Origin: Clostridium massiliamazoniense
GTDB taxonomy: Bacteria; Bacillota; Clostridia; Clostridiales; Clostridiaceae
Direction of reading: 5' to 3'
NCBI RefSeq assembly: GCF_001403635.1
Contig: NZ_LN879468.1
Span: 1,178,001-1,242,000 of the forward strand
Length of the DNA stretch: 64,000 bases
Shown here: piece by piece, positions 9,551-17,444 of the stretch
How the letters are laid out: every line of letters begins with the position of its first letter
Position numbering within the stretch: the stretch's first letter is position 1
Position numbers and translations under genes: made by a program
Notes under the pieces: model-generated
Seen by the model: only the letters and a program-made list of their open reading frames with translations
The model's database searches: none
Told to the model about the DNA's origin: nothing

Positions 9551-9622
9551 TTATAGCTATTCAATGAAATTACTTATTATATAATTTTATATTTAGGGCA
9601 AAATATAATTGAATAGCTATAA
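9551..9622. repeat. Perfect 15-bp inverted repeat flanking 42 bases
   Basis: TTATAGCTATTCAAT (9551-9565) is exactly inverted at 9608-9622. It could be a long-loop hairpin or the ends of a very small non-coding element. Confidence 0.7.
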
Positions 9623-9696
9623 TTTATTAAGAATAAAAACTAATAAATTTAGGACTTAAAAGTAATATAGTGTTGTAACTACTAACTATTAAATAA

Positions 9697-9824
9697 ACTG
9701 AGACTTAATTCATGTAAGATTTTAACTCTCTTCTAAATTTAGAGAAAGTTATCTAGGAAGTTGTGTCTATTCATCTTAGATTTATAGAACATTAAAATAT
9801 TATAGGTATTAAACATCAGATAAA
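9697..9824. repeat. Dispersed intergenic repeat A, copy 2
   Basis: Aligns with 5088-5219 over its length; see copy 1. It sits between the calcium ATPase start and ppaC. Confidence 0.6.
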
Positions 9825-9986
9825 CCCCTGATTTTTATAGAATTTATCTTACTTTACAATTTTTTAAACAAGCCTTAAAATATATACAGGAGATTTTTAG
9901 ACAAAATTTTCGTTTTTAGTAGTGGATTAGATTTTCTAAAATTAGCTTAGAAAAATAAAAAACTAAATTTTAAAATATAAAATGAA

Positions 9987-10034
9987 AGAGAGGTGAATCC
10001 GTTAAAACTAATTTTAGTATTTAACGGAAAGTAA
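9987..10034 (+). promoter_or_regulatory. Structured leader of ppaC: distant Shine-Dalgarno plus hairpin
   Basis: A strong Shine-Dalgarno-like AGAGAGGTGA (9987-9996) lies about 42 bases before the ppaC ATG. Between them is a hairpin at 9999-10027 (CCGTTAAA paired with TTTAACGG, inner ACTAA with TTAGT). Folding this out would leave about 13 bases between the Shine-Dalgarno and the start. A weak GGAAAG lies 6-11 bases before ATG. A short frame also runs from GTG 9993 to TAA 10034 (13 residues) through the hairpin, so either translational control or a leader peptide is possible. Confidence 0.55.
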
Positions 10035-10037
10035 CAT

Positions 10038-11678
10038 ATGAAAGATATAATATACGTATCTGGACATAAAAACCCTGATTCAGACTCTATATGTGCTGCT
10101 ACAGCATATGCTGAATTTAAAAATAAAACACAAGATATTCCTGCAATTGCTGTTAGATTAGGAAATGTAAACCAAGAAACTCAATTCATACTTGATTACT
10201 TTGGTGTAGAAGCTCCTAAGTTAATAAAAACTGTAAAATTAAAAGTAGAAGATTTGGATTATGATAAACTTTCACCTATTAGCCCAAAAACTTCATTAAG
10301 AAAAGCTTGGACTATAATGAAAGAAAAAGGAATAAAATCAATTCCTGTAGCTGATGAAAACAAACATTTAGTTGGAGTTTTAACTACATCTAACATAACA
10401 TCTACATATATGGATAGCTGGAATGATTCTATTTTAGCTGTTAGTAAAACATCACTTGAAAATATAGTAGAAACTTTAGATGCTAAGATTTTAAATAAAA
10501 ATGAAAAAGTTTCTGTTTTTCCTGGAAAAATAGTTATTGCTGCTATGCACCCTGAATCAATGAAAAACTTCATAAATGAAGGGGATATAGCTATAATAGG
10601 TGACAGAGCTGAGGCTCAAATAGCTCTTATAAACTCAAATGTATCTCTTTTAATTATTGCTGGTGGACATACTCCAAATGATGAAGTTGTAGCACTTGCT
10701 AAGGAAAAAGGAGTTAATGTTATTTTAACTTCAGATGATTCATATACAACTGGTAGATTAATAGTTCAAAGTATCCCTGTTGATTATGTAATGGCTTCAG
10801 AAAATTTAGTTACTGTTAATCTTGATGATTTAGCTGATGATGCTAAAAAGGTAATGAGTTCAACTAGATACGGAAGTTATCCAGTATTAAATGAATCTAA
10901 TGAAGTTGTTGGAAACCTAAGCAGATTCCACGTAATTTCAGATAAAAAGAAAAAATTAATCCAAGTTGACCACAATGAAAGAGCTCAAGCTGTTGATGGT
11001 ATAGATGATGCTGAAATATTAGAAATATTAGATCACCACAGAGTTGCTGATATACAAACTAGTAACCCAATATACTTTAGAAATGAACCAGTTGGATGCT
11101 GTTCAACAATAATCGCTAAAAGATTCTTTGAAAATGATGTAAAACCATCAAGAGAAGCTGCTGGTCTTTTATGTTCAGCTATAATTTCTGATACATTATT
11201 CTTTAAATCACCAACTTGTACTCCAGTTGATGAAAAAATCTGTAGAAAATTAGCTGAAATAGCTGGTGTTGATTTAGATACTTACGCTATAGAAGTATTA
11301 AAAGCTGGTACTTCATTAAAAGGTAAAACTTGTGAAGAAATATTTAACCAAGACTTTAAACCATTCGTTATTCAAGGAACAAAAGTTGGTGTTGCTCAAG
11401 TTAACACAATGGATATCGAAGGATTTATGCCATTAAAAGATGATATGATAGCTTACATGAACAAAAAAGCTGAAGAAATAGGCGCTGATATGACAATGCT
11501 TCTATTAACAGATATCATCAAAGAAGGTTCTCAAATACTAGTAGCTGGAAAAGATCCTGCTATAGCTGAAGAAACATTCAATGTAAAACTTGAAAATGAT
11601 ATGGCATTCTTACCAGGAGTACTATCAAGAAAGAAACAAGTAGTACCTCCACTAACAAATGCAATAAGCGCAAGATAA
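10038..11678 (+). CDS. ppaC: Manganese-dependent inorganic pyrophosphatase with CBS and DRTGG regulatory domains
   Basis: Family II pyrophosphatase that hydrolyses PPi to two phosphates in the cytosol. The DHH domain starts at once: GHKNPDSDS carries metal ligands His10, Asp14 and Asp16, ILDHHRV lies further on, and a C-terminal DHHA2 domain ends with SRKKQVVPPL. Inserted between the DHH parts are a CBS pair and a DRTGG domain (roughly residues 70-310), giving 546 residues instead of about 310. In the C. perfringens homologue this insert binds adenine nucleotides that inhibit or activate the enzyme. Single gene with its own leader hairpin and terminator. Very confident. Confidence 0.97.
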   Translation: MKDIIYVSGHKNPDSDSICAATAYAEFKNKTQDIPAIAVRLGNVNQETQFILDYFGVEAPKLIKTVKLKVEDLDYDKLSPISPKTSLRKAWTIMKEKGIKSIPVADENKHLVGVLTTSNITSTYMDSWNDSILAVSKTSLENIVETLDAKILNKNEKVSVFPGKIVIAAMHPESMKNFINEGDIAIIGDRAEAQIALINSNVSLLIIAGGHTPNDEVVALAKEKGVNVILTSDDSYTTGRLIVQSIPVDYVMASENLVTVNLDDLADDAKKVMSSTRYGSYPVLNESNEVVGNLSRFHVISDKKKKLIQVDHNERAQAVDGIDDAEILEILDHHRVADIQTSNPIYFRNEPVGCCSTIIAKRFFENDVKPSREAAGLLCSAIISDTLFFKSPTCTPVDEKICRKLAEIAGVDLDTYAIEVLKAGTSLKGKTCEEIFNQDFKPFVIQGTKVGVAQVNTMDIEGFMPLKDDMIAYMNKKAEEIGADMTMLLLTDIIKEGSQILVAGKDPAIAEETFNVKLENDMAFLPGVLSRKKQVVPPLTNAISAR

Positions 11679-11686
11679 CTAACAAC

Positions 11687-11783
11687 CCAAATTTTCAATT
11701 TGGTTGGTGAAAGTTACTCAGCGAATGAAGTGAGTCGAGTTTCATCTCTCCCTCAAATTTTTGATTTGGCTAATGGAAATTAA
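11687..11783. repeat. Two ~31-base direct repeats flanking a short palindrome
   Basis: The segment beginning CCCAAATTTTCAATTTGG (from 11687) recurs as CTCAAATTTTTGATTTGG near 11752, each followed by a GTTGGTGAAAGTT or CTAATGGAAATT type sequence. Each copy is itself a small hairpin. Between them lies ACTCA-GCGAATGAAG-TGAGT. The origin is unknown; it may help end ppaC transcription. Confidence 0.5.
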
Positions 11784-11786
11784 ATA

Positions 11787-11830
11787 AAAATAGAGGATGT
11801 ATCAAATTACAGATACATCCTCTTTGCTTT
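11787..11830. terminator. Hairpin terminator between ppaC and flgG (repeat B, copy 2)
   Basis: AGAGGATGTATC pairs perfectly with GATACATCCTCT over an 8-base loop and is followed by TTTGCTTTTT on the plus strand. It ends ppaC and could also serve the convergent flgG transcript. Confidence 0.85.
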
Positions 11831-11836
11831 TTCTCT

Positions 11837-11881
11837 AGCTATATAGGTTCACCATTTATCCCTCAATTAAGTCTTAGTTTA
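11837..11881. repeat. Repeat B tail copy 2 joined to an inverted end of repeat A
   Basis: AGCTATATAGGTTCA (from 11837) matches 6791 onward. The 17 bases at 11865-11881 are the exact reverse complement of 5088-5104, the start of repeat A copy 1, and run into the flgG stop codon. Confidence 0.6.
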
Positions 11882-12646
11882 TCTTCTTAAATCGTTAACC
11901 ATTCCCCACATTTCATCAGCAATATTTACGCTTTTTGAACCTAATTGAAACGCTCTTTGAGTCATTATCATATCTGCAAACTCTTCTCCCACATCAACAT
12001 TAGATCCTTCTACTGTTCCTTGATATATGCTAGTATCGAAAACTTCATATACATTTACACCTTCAGCTGCTTTAAATAAATTCGTACCAGCTGCACTAAA
12101 AGCTTCATCACCTACAGCACTATATAAAGGTATCCTAGCTATTTCTATAGTCTTGCCGTCATTTCCCCTCATAAAAATGTTTCCTTGTTGATCTACACTC
12201 ATATTTCTAGGATCAAATTTAGTTCCTTCAAAGCCTGCCTTATACTCTACAAAGAGCTTATCGCCTCTACTATTAACTATATTTCCATTTACATCAACTT
12301 GAAAAGAACCATCTCTTGTATAAAATATATCACCATTTCCATCTACCACTTTAAACATTCCTTCTCCATCTAATCCAAAGTCAGTAGACATCCCGGTGCT
12401 TAGTAATATAGATTGTGATTTATCTCTTCCTATTTCTGTAGATTTTATTCCTGTTCCAGTAAAAGCACCTTTATTATTTGTTGGATAACCCTTTCTTTCT
12501 AAACTTTCTGTCATTAAATCTTTAAAAGATACATCTATTTTTTTATATCCATTAGTACTCATATTGGCTATATTATTAGATATTATATCTAACCTATTTT
12601 GATTTGCATTCATGGCACTTTGACCATTCCATAAAATTCTATACAT
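11879..12646 (-). CDS. flgG: Flagellar basal-body rod protein FlgG
   Basis: Distal rod protein of the flagellar basal body, exported by the type III apparatus. It carries the N-terminal rod signature (MNANQNRLDIISNNIANMSTNGYKK), the middle beta domain (GEGMFKVVDGNG, YTRDGSF) and the C-terminal heptad region (VGEEFADMIMTQRAFQLGSKSV). Its 255 residues are near the usual ~260. It is the last gene of the flgB operon and follows a FlgF-like paralogue by 40 bases. The assignment of FlgG versus FlgF within the pair is less certain than the family. Confidence 0.92.
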   Translation of the reverse strand: MYRILWNGQSAMNANQNRLDIISNNIANMSTNGYKKIDVSFKDLMTESLERKGYPTNNKGAFTGTGIKSTEIGRDKSQSILLSTGMSTDFGLDGEGMFKVVDGNGDIFYTRDGSFQVDVNGNIVNSRGDKLFVEYKAGFEGTKFDPRNMSVDQQGNIFMRGNDGKTIEIARIPLYSAVGDEAFSAAGTNLFKAAEGVNVYEVFDTSIYQGTVEGSNVDVGEEFADMIMTQRAFQLGSKSVNIADEMWGMVNDLRR

Positions 12647-12686
12647 AAAAATACCTCTTTTACATTATTTACTCTAATTAAATTTC

Positions 12687-13445
12687 CTAATTAACAGATC
12701 CTATATCATTAGCTGCTTTACCTAAAGTTTCATCCATAGTTTTAATTATTCTTTGATTACTTTCAAAGCTTCTCATTGTTGTAAGCATCTCTGTCATTTC
12801 ATTTACAAGATTGACATTAGATTGTTCTATATACCCTTGTTTTACATAGGTTTTCTTATTTAAATCTGGATTTGTTCCCCTGTAAATGTTATCAGAAAGT
12901 TTTTCTAAATCTTCCATTTTAAAACTTGCTATAGCTAATTTATGTGTTGAATTTTCACCAATAAAAAGACTTTTTTCACTATCCATTCTAAGAGAATTAT
13001 TTCCTACAAAAATAGGCTCTAAAGCTCCAGTAGACTTATTCTGTCCTAAAACTTCATCACCTTCTGTTGTTACTAAATAACCTGCTGTATTAACTCTAAA
13101 ATGTCCATCTCTTGTGTAGTAATTATTGTTTCCTCTTCTTACTACAAAAAAACCTTCACCCTCTATAGCAAAATCATTTTCTTTATTAGTATTCTTTAAA
13201 ACACCTTGCTCAAAATTTATGTACGTTTCATCTATTCTTGACCCTAAGTTCATGGTTCCTATATGTTTGTTTTCACCTGATCCATTGTCTTTATTTTGAA
13301 TCATAACATCTTTAAATGACTTAGAAATAAGATTATTAGCCTTATAACCATTATTGTTTATATTAGCTAAATTATTAGTTATAACACTTTGTTTTGCCTC
13401 AAGAGTTATCATTCCTGAAACTGCAGTATGTAATCCTCTAATCAT
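12687..13445 (-). CDS. flgF: Flagellar rod protein, FlgF/FlgG family
   Basis: Paralogue of the downstream FlgG with 252 residues. It has the rod signature ITNNLANINNNGYKA, the core GEGFFVVRRG and YTRDGHF motifs, and the C-terminal NLVNEMTEMLTTMRSFESNQRIIK. Two such genes in tandem normally encode the proximal (FlgF) and distal (FlgG) rod. I assign FlgF to this copy because it diverges more from canonical FlgG and comes first; the choice is by position only. Confidence 0.85.
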   Translation of the reverse strand: MIRGLHTAVSGMITLEAKQSVITNNLANINNNGYKANNLISKSFKDVMIQNKDNGSGENKHIGTMNLGSRIDETYINFEQGVLKNTNKENDFAIEGEGFFVVRRGNNNYYTRDGHFRVNTAGYLVTTEGDEVLGQNKSTGALEPIFVGNNSLRMDSEKSLFIGENSTHKLAIASFKMEDLEKLSDNIYRGTNPDLNKKTYVKQGYIEQSNVNLVNEMTEMLTTMRSFESNQRIIKTMDETLGKAANDIGSVN

Positions 13446-13454
13446 AAAATCCCC

Positions 13455-13640
13455 CTATTTAAAAATAACCTTACACTGATCCTCGTAATGCATTCCATAG
13501 GACATAGCCTTCTTTTCTATTTCTCCTTTATCAAGATTCTTTGAATCAAAAGACATAAAGGTCACTGATATTAAAATTCCTACGGCTATACCTATAAATA
13601 AATTTCTATCCAAACTTTTTATATTATCTAATATCTGCAT
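13455..13640 (-). CDS. Small membrane protein of the flagellar operon
   Basis: 61 residues with one membrane segment (about 14-30) and a short C-terminal tail with EKKAMSYGMHYEDQCKVIF. The gene overlaps the end of the SwrB-like gene by 13 bases and is 9 bases from the next gene, so it sits in the operon. No clear Shine-Dalgarno is adjacent; GGGGGAG lies about 22 bases upstream. The tail resembles short segments in clostridial MltG-like or flagellar-operon proteins, but the function is unknown. Confidence 0.65.
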   Translation of the reverse strand: MQILDNIKSLDRNLFIGIAVGILISVTFMSFDSKNLDKGEIEKKAMSYGMHYEDQCKVIFK

Positions 13641-14119
13641 AAGCTTTTTATTAATAGTAACTCCCCCTTACCTATATTGAGAAAGCTACATATCTCTTCC
13701 TCTGATTTTCCTTCTACTAATAATTTTTTAATAACTAAAGCTTTTTCATTAATATCAGAGTACTCTAAATTATTATCGTCACTTAAAGTCTCTTCTTCAA
13801 TTATTTTATCTAAATGAATCCTTTCATTATTATCATTACTTTCTCTATTTTGAATTAAAGGCTCCTTAGAAGCCTTTAATTCTGCTATTTCATCCTTTAA
13901 ATCATAAATTTCTCTTTGTAAATCTATTATAGTTTCACTTAGCTCTCTTCTTATTTTTCCTAATTCTAACTTAAAATCATTAGTATTTTCTTTTTCATCA
14001 TCCAATATTTCTTTAAATTCAAAATTGGATTTTTTCTTCGTTGCCTTCTTATCATTTTTATAAAATAATAAATTAATTAAAAGTAAAGCAACTGCTAAAA
14101 TCACTAAAATTATTTTCAT
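13628..14119 (-). CDS. SwrB-like (DUF6115-type) single-pass membrane protein
   Basis: 163 residues: an N-terminal membrane segment (3-20), a long charged coiled-coil region (about 45-85), an acidic linker, and a C-terminal helix-turn-helix-like tail (KKLLVEGKSEEEICSFLNIGKGELLLI). This architecture, and the place directly after sigD, match Bacillus subtilis SwrB (YlxL), which promotes hook-basal body completion and so sigma-D activity. The call rests on architecture, tail motif and synteny; overall identity is not strong by eye. Confidence 0.7.
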   Translation of the reverse strand: MKIILVILAVALLLINLLFYKNDKKATKKKSNFEFKEILDDEKENTNDFKLELGKIRRELSETIIDLQREIYDLKDEIAELKASKEPLIQNRESNDNNERIHLDKIIEEETLSDDNNLEYSDINEKALVIKKLLVEGKSEEEICSFLNIGKGELLLIKSLCRY

Positions 14120-14130
14120 AAACTAACCAC

Positions 14131-14850
14131 CTATTTAACAAAACAATCTGCTTTTTTCATAAGCTTTCTCAAATTTAATATAGCCCTTGAATGTAATTGA
14201 CAAACTCTTGATTCTGATACCTCTAAAACAGTGCCTATTTCTTTTAAAGTAAGTCCTTCATAATAATATAAATTTAAAACGATCTTATCCTTTTCATTTA
14301 ATTTTTCTATGGAATTTTTTAATATTTCTATTTCTTCTTTTTCCTCTAATATATAATCTGGTCTTATACTACTAGTATCTTCTATTAGTGACTTTATAGA
14401 AACATCATCTTCACCATATATTATAGAATCTAAAGAACTAATTGATATATAATTTATATACCCCTCAACTTCAGAAACTTCCTTCTCACTTATATTAAGT
14501 TCCTTTGCTATTTCTTCTTTATTTGGCTCTCTAAAATTTCTATTTTGTAAAGTTTCTAAAGCCTTATTATATTTATTTAACTTATCCATAGCCCCCTTAG
14601 AAATTGGACTATTTCTCCTCATTTCATCAATCATAGCTCCTCTTATTCTAATAGATGCATAAGTTGAAAATTTCATCCCCTTTTCCTTATCAAATTTAGA
14701 AATAGCATCCATAAGTCCAACCATACCGTAACCTACTAAATCTTCATATTCAATGTATTTATTTTTCCCTAATATAACTCTCCCTGCAATATACTTAACT
14801 AAAGGTATATATTTTTCTACTACTATTTCATTACTCTTTTCACCAATCAC
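14131..14850 (-). CDS. sigD: RNA polymerase sigma factor for flagellar operon, SigD/FliA
   Basis: 239-residue sigma-28 protein that transcribes late flagellar and chemotaxis genes. Region 2 has LVKYIAGRVILGK, EYEDLVGYGMVGLMDAISKFD and KFSTYASIRIRGAMIDEMRR, which is the FliA/WhiG signature. Region 4 ends with LKEIGTVLEVSESRVCQLHSRA. It lies 13 bases upstream of the SwrB-like gene and follows the PilZ gene inside the flgB operon. FlgM encoded at 49173 is the expected anti-sigma factor. Candidate target promoters are listed at cheW, flgM, fliS, fliC and the second flagellin. Confidence 0.96.
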   Translation of the reverse strand: MIGEKSNEIVVEKYIPLVKYIAGRVILGKNKYIEYEDLVGYGMVGLMDAISKFDKEKGMKFSTYASIRIRGAMIDEMRRNSPISKGAMDKLNKYNKALETLQNRNFREPNKEEIAKELNISEKEVSEVEGYINYISISSLDSIIYGEDDVSIKSLIEDTSSIRPDYILEEKEEIEILKNSIEKLNEKDKIVLNLYYYEGLTLKEIGTVLEVSESRVCQLHSRAILNLRKLMKKADCFVK

Positions 14851-14862
14851 TATTAAGTCCCC

Positions 14863-15489
14863 CTATAATACTTCCATTTGTCTTCTCATAATGGAAAAAA
14901 CCATATGTATTATTCTATCTCTAACAGCTTCATTAATTTCTGTAAACTCATATCCAATTATATATTTTCTATCCTTTTCATCCTTATATACCCTACGAAC
15001 TTCTCCTCTTATTTGAGCAAATTTTCCATCAAGTTCAGCAATAAGATCCACTATATCATTAACTTCAACTTTTTTATCTAATTTTATTTTCATTCCTCCA
15101 CCGCTTAAATCTAAAATTACGGCATCTGAATATGCCTTATCCCCTTTTTTCTTATACTTCACTGCTCTAGTTGTATCTACTCTTACATAATTTCTTCTTT
15201 GTAATTTCTCAATATCATAAGGTCTTGAAACCTTATATAATCTCAGGTTTCCCTCTACTTTCTTATCAATTATTCTGAGTTTCCCCTTATATAACATCCC
15301 AATTTTTTCATTATATATAATAATTCCTATTTCACAATTTTTTCTTAGCAATAGATATTCTCCATTTTCCATAGGTATATCTATACACATATAATCTTCA
15401 TTAATTTCTTGAATTCTACTTTTATAAGTTTTACCTTTTTCATCTAAAACATCTAAAATACAATTTATATAAATATCAAAAGTTTTCAT
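14863..15489 (-). CDS. PilZ-domain c-di-GMP receptor (YcgR/YpfA-like flagellar brake)
   Basis: 208 residues with an N-terminal YcgR-like beta domain (1-85) and a C-terminal PilZ domain. The c-di-GMP motifs are present: RRNYVRV (RxxxR) at the domain border and DLSGGGMKI (DxSxxG). Proteins of this type slow the motor, or act on MotA or the rotor, when c-di-GMP is high. It is embedded between flhG and sigD with 12-base spacers, so it is made with the motor. Confident for c-di-GMP binding; the brake role is inferred. Confidence 0.88.
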   Translation of the reverse strand: MKTFDIYINCILDVLDEKGKTYKSRIQEINEDYMCIDIPMENGEYLLLRKNCEIGIIIYNEKIGMLYKGKLRIIDKKVEGNLRLYKVSRPYDIEKLQRRNYVRVDTTRAVKYKKKGDKAYSDAVILDLSGGGMKIKLDKKVEVNDIVDLIAELDGKFAQIRGEVRRVYKDEKDRKYIIGYEFTEINEAVRDRIIHMVFSIMRRQMEVL

Positions 15490-15501
15490 TTAAAATTCCC
15501 C

Positions 15502-16365
15502 TTATGCAAATATATCGAAAAGCTTTTTGAAAAAATCCCCTACTCCCTTTTTATTCGTACTTGGTACCCCTAAAATATTTTTTCCTATGGCATATATGCT
15601 TCTAGAAGCCTTTGCTGATGGATATCTTATTAAAACTGGAGTTCTCTCTCTAACTGCTTCCTCTAATTTTTTATCATCTAAAACACACCCTAAAAAAGTT
15701 AAATCTACATTTAAAAACTTTTTACTTGCTCCTTTAAACTTTTTAAAAGTTTCATAGCCCTCATTTTCTGTGAAACATTTATTTACAACTACAGAAGCCT
15801 TTTCTTTTAATCCATAATGCTTAGTTGCTTTTAAAAGAGCATAAGCATCTGTTAATGCAGTTGGTTCTGGTGTTGTTGTTATTATAAGTTCATCACAAGC
15901 AGCTACAAAAGCCATTACATTTTTACTTATTCCTGCACCAGTATCCATTAAAATATAATCATACTTATCTAAAGACATTAACTTACTTAAAAATAAGCTT
16001 CTTTGATTTTGTGAAAGATCTTCTATTTTATTTATTCCTGAACCTCCAGATAGAAGTCCTATTCCTAGAGGTCCTTCAACTATAATGTCTTCTATATTCA
16101 TATCTTTTAATAAAAGGTCATAAATATTGTATTTCGGAAAAATCCCTAGTAATATATCATCATTACACATTCCAATATCTGCATCAAAAATTAATACTTT
16201 TTTCCCTTCTTGCTGAAGTCCTATAGCTAAATTAACAACTAAATTACTCTTTCCAACTCCACCTTTACCAGAGGTTATAGTAATTATTTTTGCCTTACCC
16301 ATATTACAATTTATATTAATATTATTTTCCACTAATTTTCTTAAGCTAGAAGCTTGATCTAACAT
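15502..16365 (-). CDS. flhG: MinD-like ATPase FlhG
   Basis: 287-residue ParA/MinD ATPase that sets flagellar number and placement with FlhF. The N-terminus begins MLDQASSLRKL, the DQAxxLR motif known to stimulate the FlhF GTPase. The deviant Walker A GKGGVGKS is at residues 33-40, followed by DADIGM and the MDTGAG Walker B region. It overlaps flhF by 7 bases, implying coupled translation. Confidence 0.94.
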   Translation of the reverse strand: MLDQASSLRKLVENNININCNMGKAKIITITSGKGGVGKSNLVVNLAIGLQQEGKKVLIFDADIGMCNDDILLGIFPKYNIYDLLLKDMNIEDIIVEGPLGIGLLSGGSGINKIEDLSQNQRSLFLSKLMSLDKYDYILMDTGAGISKNVMAFVAACDELIITTTPEPTALTDAYALLKATKHYGLKEKASVVVNKCFTENEGYETFKKFKGASKKFLNVDLTFLGCVLDDKKLEEAVRERTPVLIRYPSAKASRSIYAIGKNILGVPSTNKKGVGDFFKKLFDIFA

Positions 16366-17444
16366 ACCTTTAACTCTCCCGTAACTAAATCTACAATCTC
16401 ATCCTTAGAAAATCTTTTTATATCATCTGGAACATTTTGTCCATTTGTTAAATACCTAATTGGTGCTTTACTTATATATGCTGCATTTAATACTGTTCCA
16501 TAGGATGTAGTTTCATCAAGCTTAGTTATTATTAAGTCATTATATCCTAAAGTACCATACCCCTCTATTATTGATTTTAAGTCATTATTCTTTGTAGTAG
16601 CACTTAAAACTAAGCTTATATTATCTGGCTTTATCTTATCTATAAAAGCCCTTAATTCTGATATTTGCATTAAGTTTTTACTACTTCTCCCTGTACTATC
16701 AATTAAAATTACTTCGCAATTTTTCATTGCTTCTAAGGCTTCATCCATTTCTCCTAAGGTCATTACAACTCTAAAAGGAACATTCATTATTTCTGCATAG
16801 GTTCTTAATTGTTCTACAGCTCCTATTCTATATGTGTCAATAGTTATAAGCCCAACTTTTTTCTTTTCTATTAAGGCTAGTCTTCCAGCTAATTTCGCAA
16901 TAGTTGTTGTTTTTCCTACACCTGTTGGTCCAACCATAACTGCTTTTCCCTTAAAATCTTTACTAGTTATTTCTATGGTATCTCTTAACTTTGCTTTAAT
17001 TTCCTCTTCACTTTTACCCATAAATTCTTCTAAATCTTCAACTAAATCTAAGTTTTTATACAACTCCCTTTCATCCACATTTTTCTCTTCCATGAATTTA
17101 TATAATAAGCCTTTCATTTCTTTCAATTCAGATTCTAAATTTAAATTTTCTTCTTTATCTACCTTTTTTTCATTATTAATAGGACTTTTTGTTCTTTCTT
17201 CAATTTCCTTTGTCATTATAGATTGCAAACTTGCAATAGCATCATAGGTATTTTCTCTACCATAACTTATTCCTTTGTTATCTTTTGCTGCTGTTACTTC
17301 TAAAATCTTAGGGGAAAATATCCCTCTTATTCCTGATTTTCTTATTTTTCTTTGTGCAATAATAACAGCTTCTGAACCTAAATCTAATTTTATTTTTCCC
17401 ATTGCATCATTCATATCTCTTGCTATATATTTTTTAACTATCAC
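16359..17444 (-). CDS. flhF: SRP-type GTPase FlhF
   Basis: 361-residue GTPase of the SRP54/FtsY/FlhF group that marks the site of flagellar assembly. The N-terminal basic region (MIVKKYIARD) and linker precede the NG domain with P-loop GPTGVGKT at 172-179, DTYRIGAVEQL, DSTGRS and TKLDET. Start and FlhA stop share one base. Typical length and context. Confidence 0.95.
   Translation of the reverse strand: MIVKKYIARDMNDAMGKIKLDLGSEAVIIAQRKIRKSGIRGIFSPKILEVTAAKDNKGISYGRENTYDAIASLQSIMTKEIEERTKSPINNEKKVDKEENLNLESELKEMKGLLYKFMEEKNVDERELYKNLDLVEDLEEFMGKSEEEIKAKLRDTIEITSKDFKGKAVMVGPTGVGKTTTIAKLAGRLALIEKKKVGLITIDTYRIGAVEQLRTYAEIMNVPFRVVMTLGEMDEALEAMKNCEVILIDSTGRSSKNLMQISELRAFIDKIKPDNISLVLSATTKNNDLKSIIEGYGTLGYNDLIITKLDETTSYGTVLNAAYISKAPIRYLTNGQNVPDDIKRFSKDEIVDLVTGELKVC

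Larger units (their letters stand above)
9425..10037. other. Long intergenic region between the calcium ATPase and ppaC
   Basis: This 613-base spacer between divergent genes holds a 15-bp inverted repeat (9551-9622), copy 2 of repeat A (9697-9824) and the structured ppaC leader (9987-10037). No protein-coding frame was seen. Confidence 0.7.

Noticed and set aside
9993-10034. 13-residue leader peptide gene before ppaC as a firm coding region
   Set aside because: The GTG start lies directly against its Shine-Dalgarno; kept only as one explanation for the leader structure.
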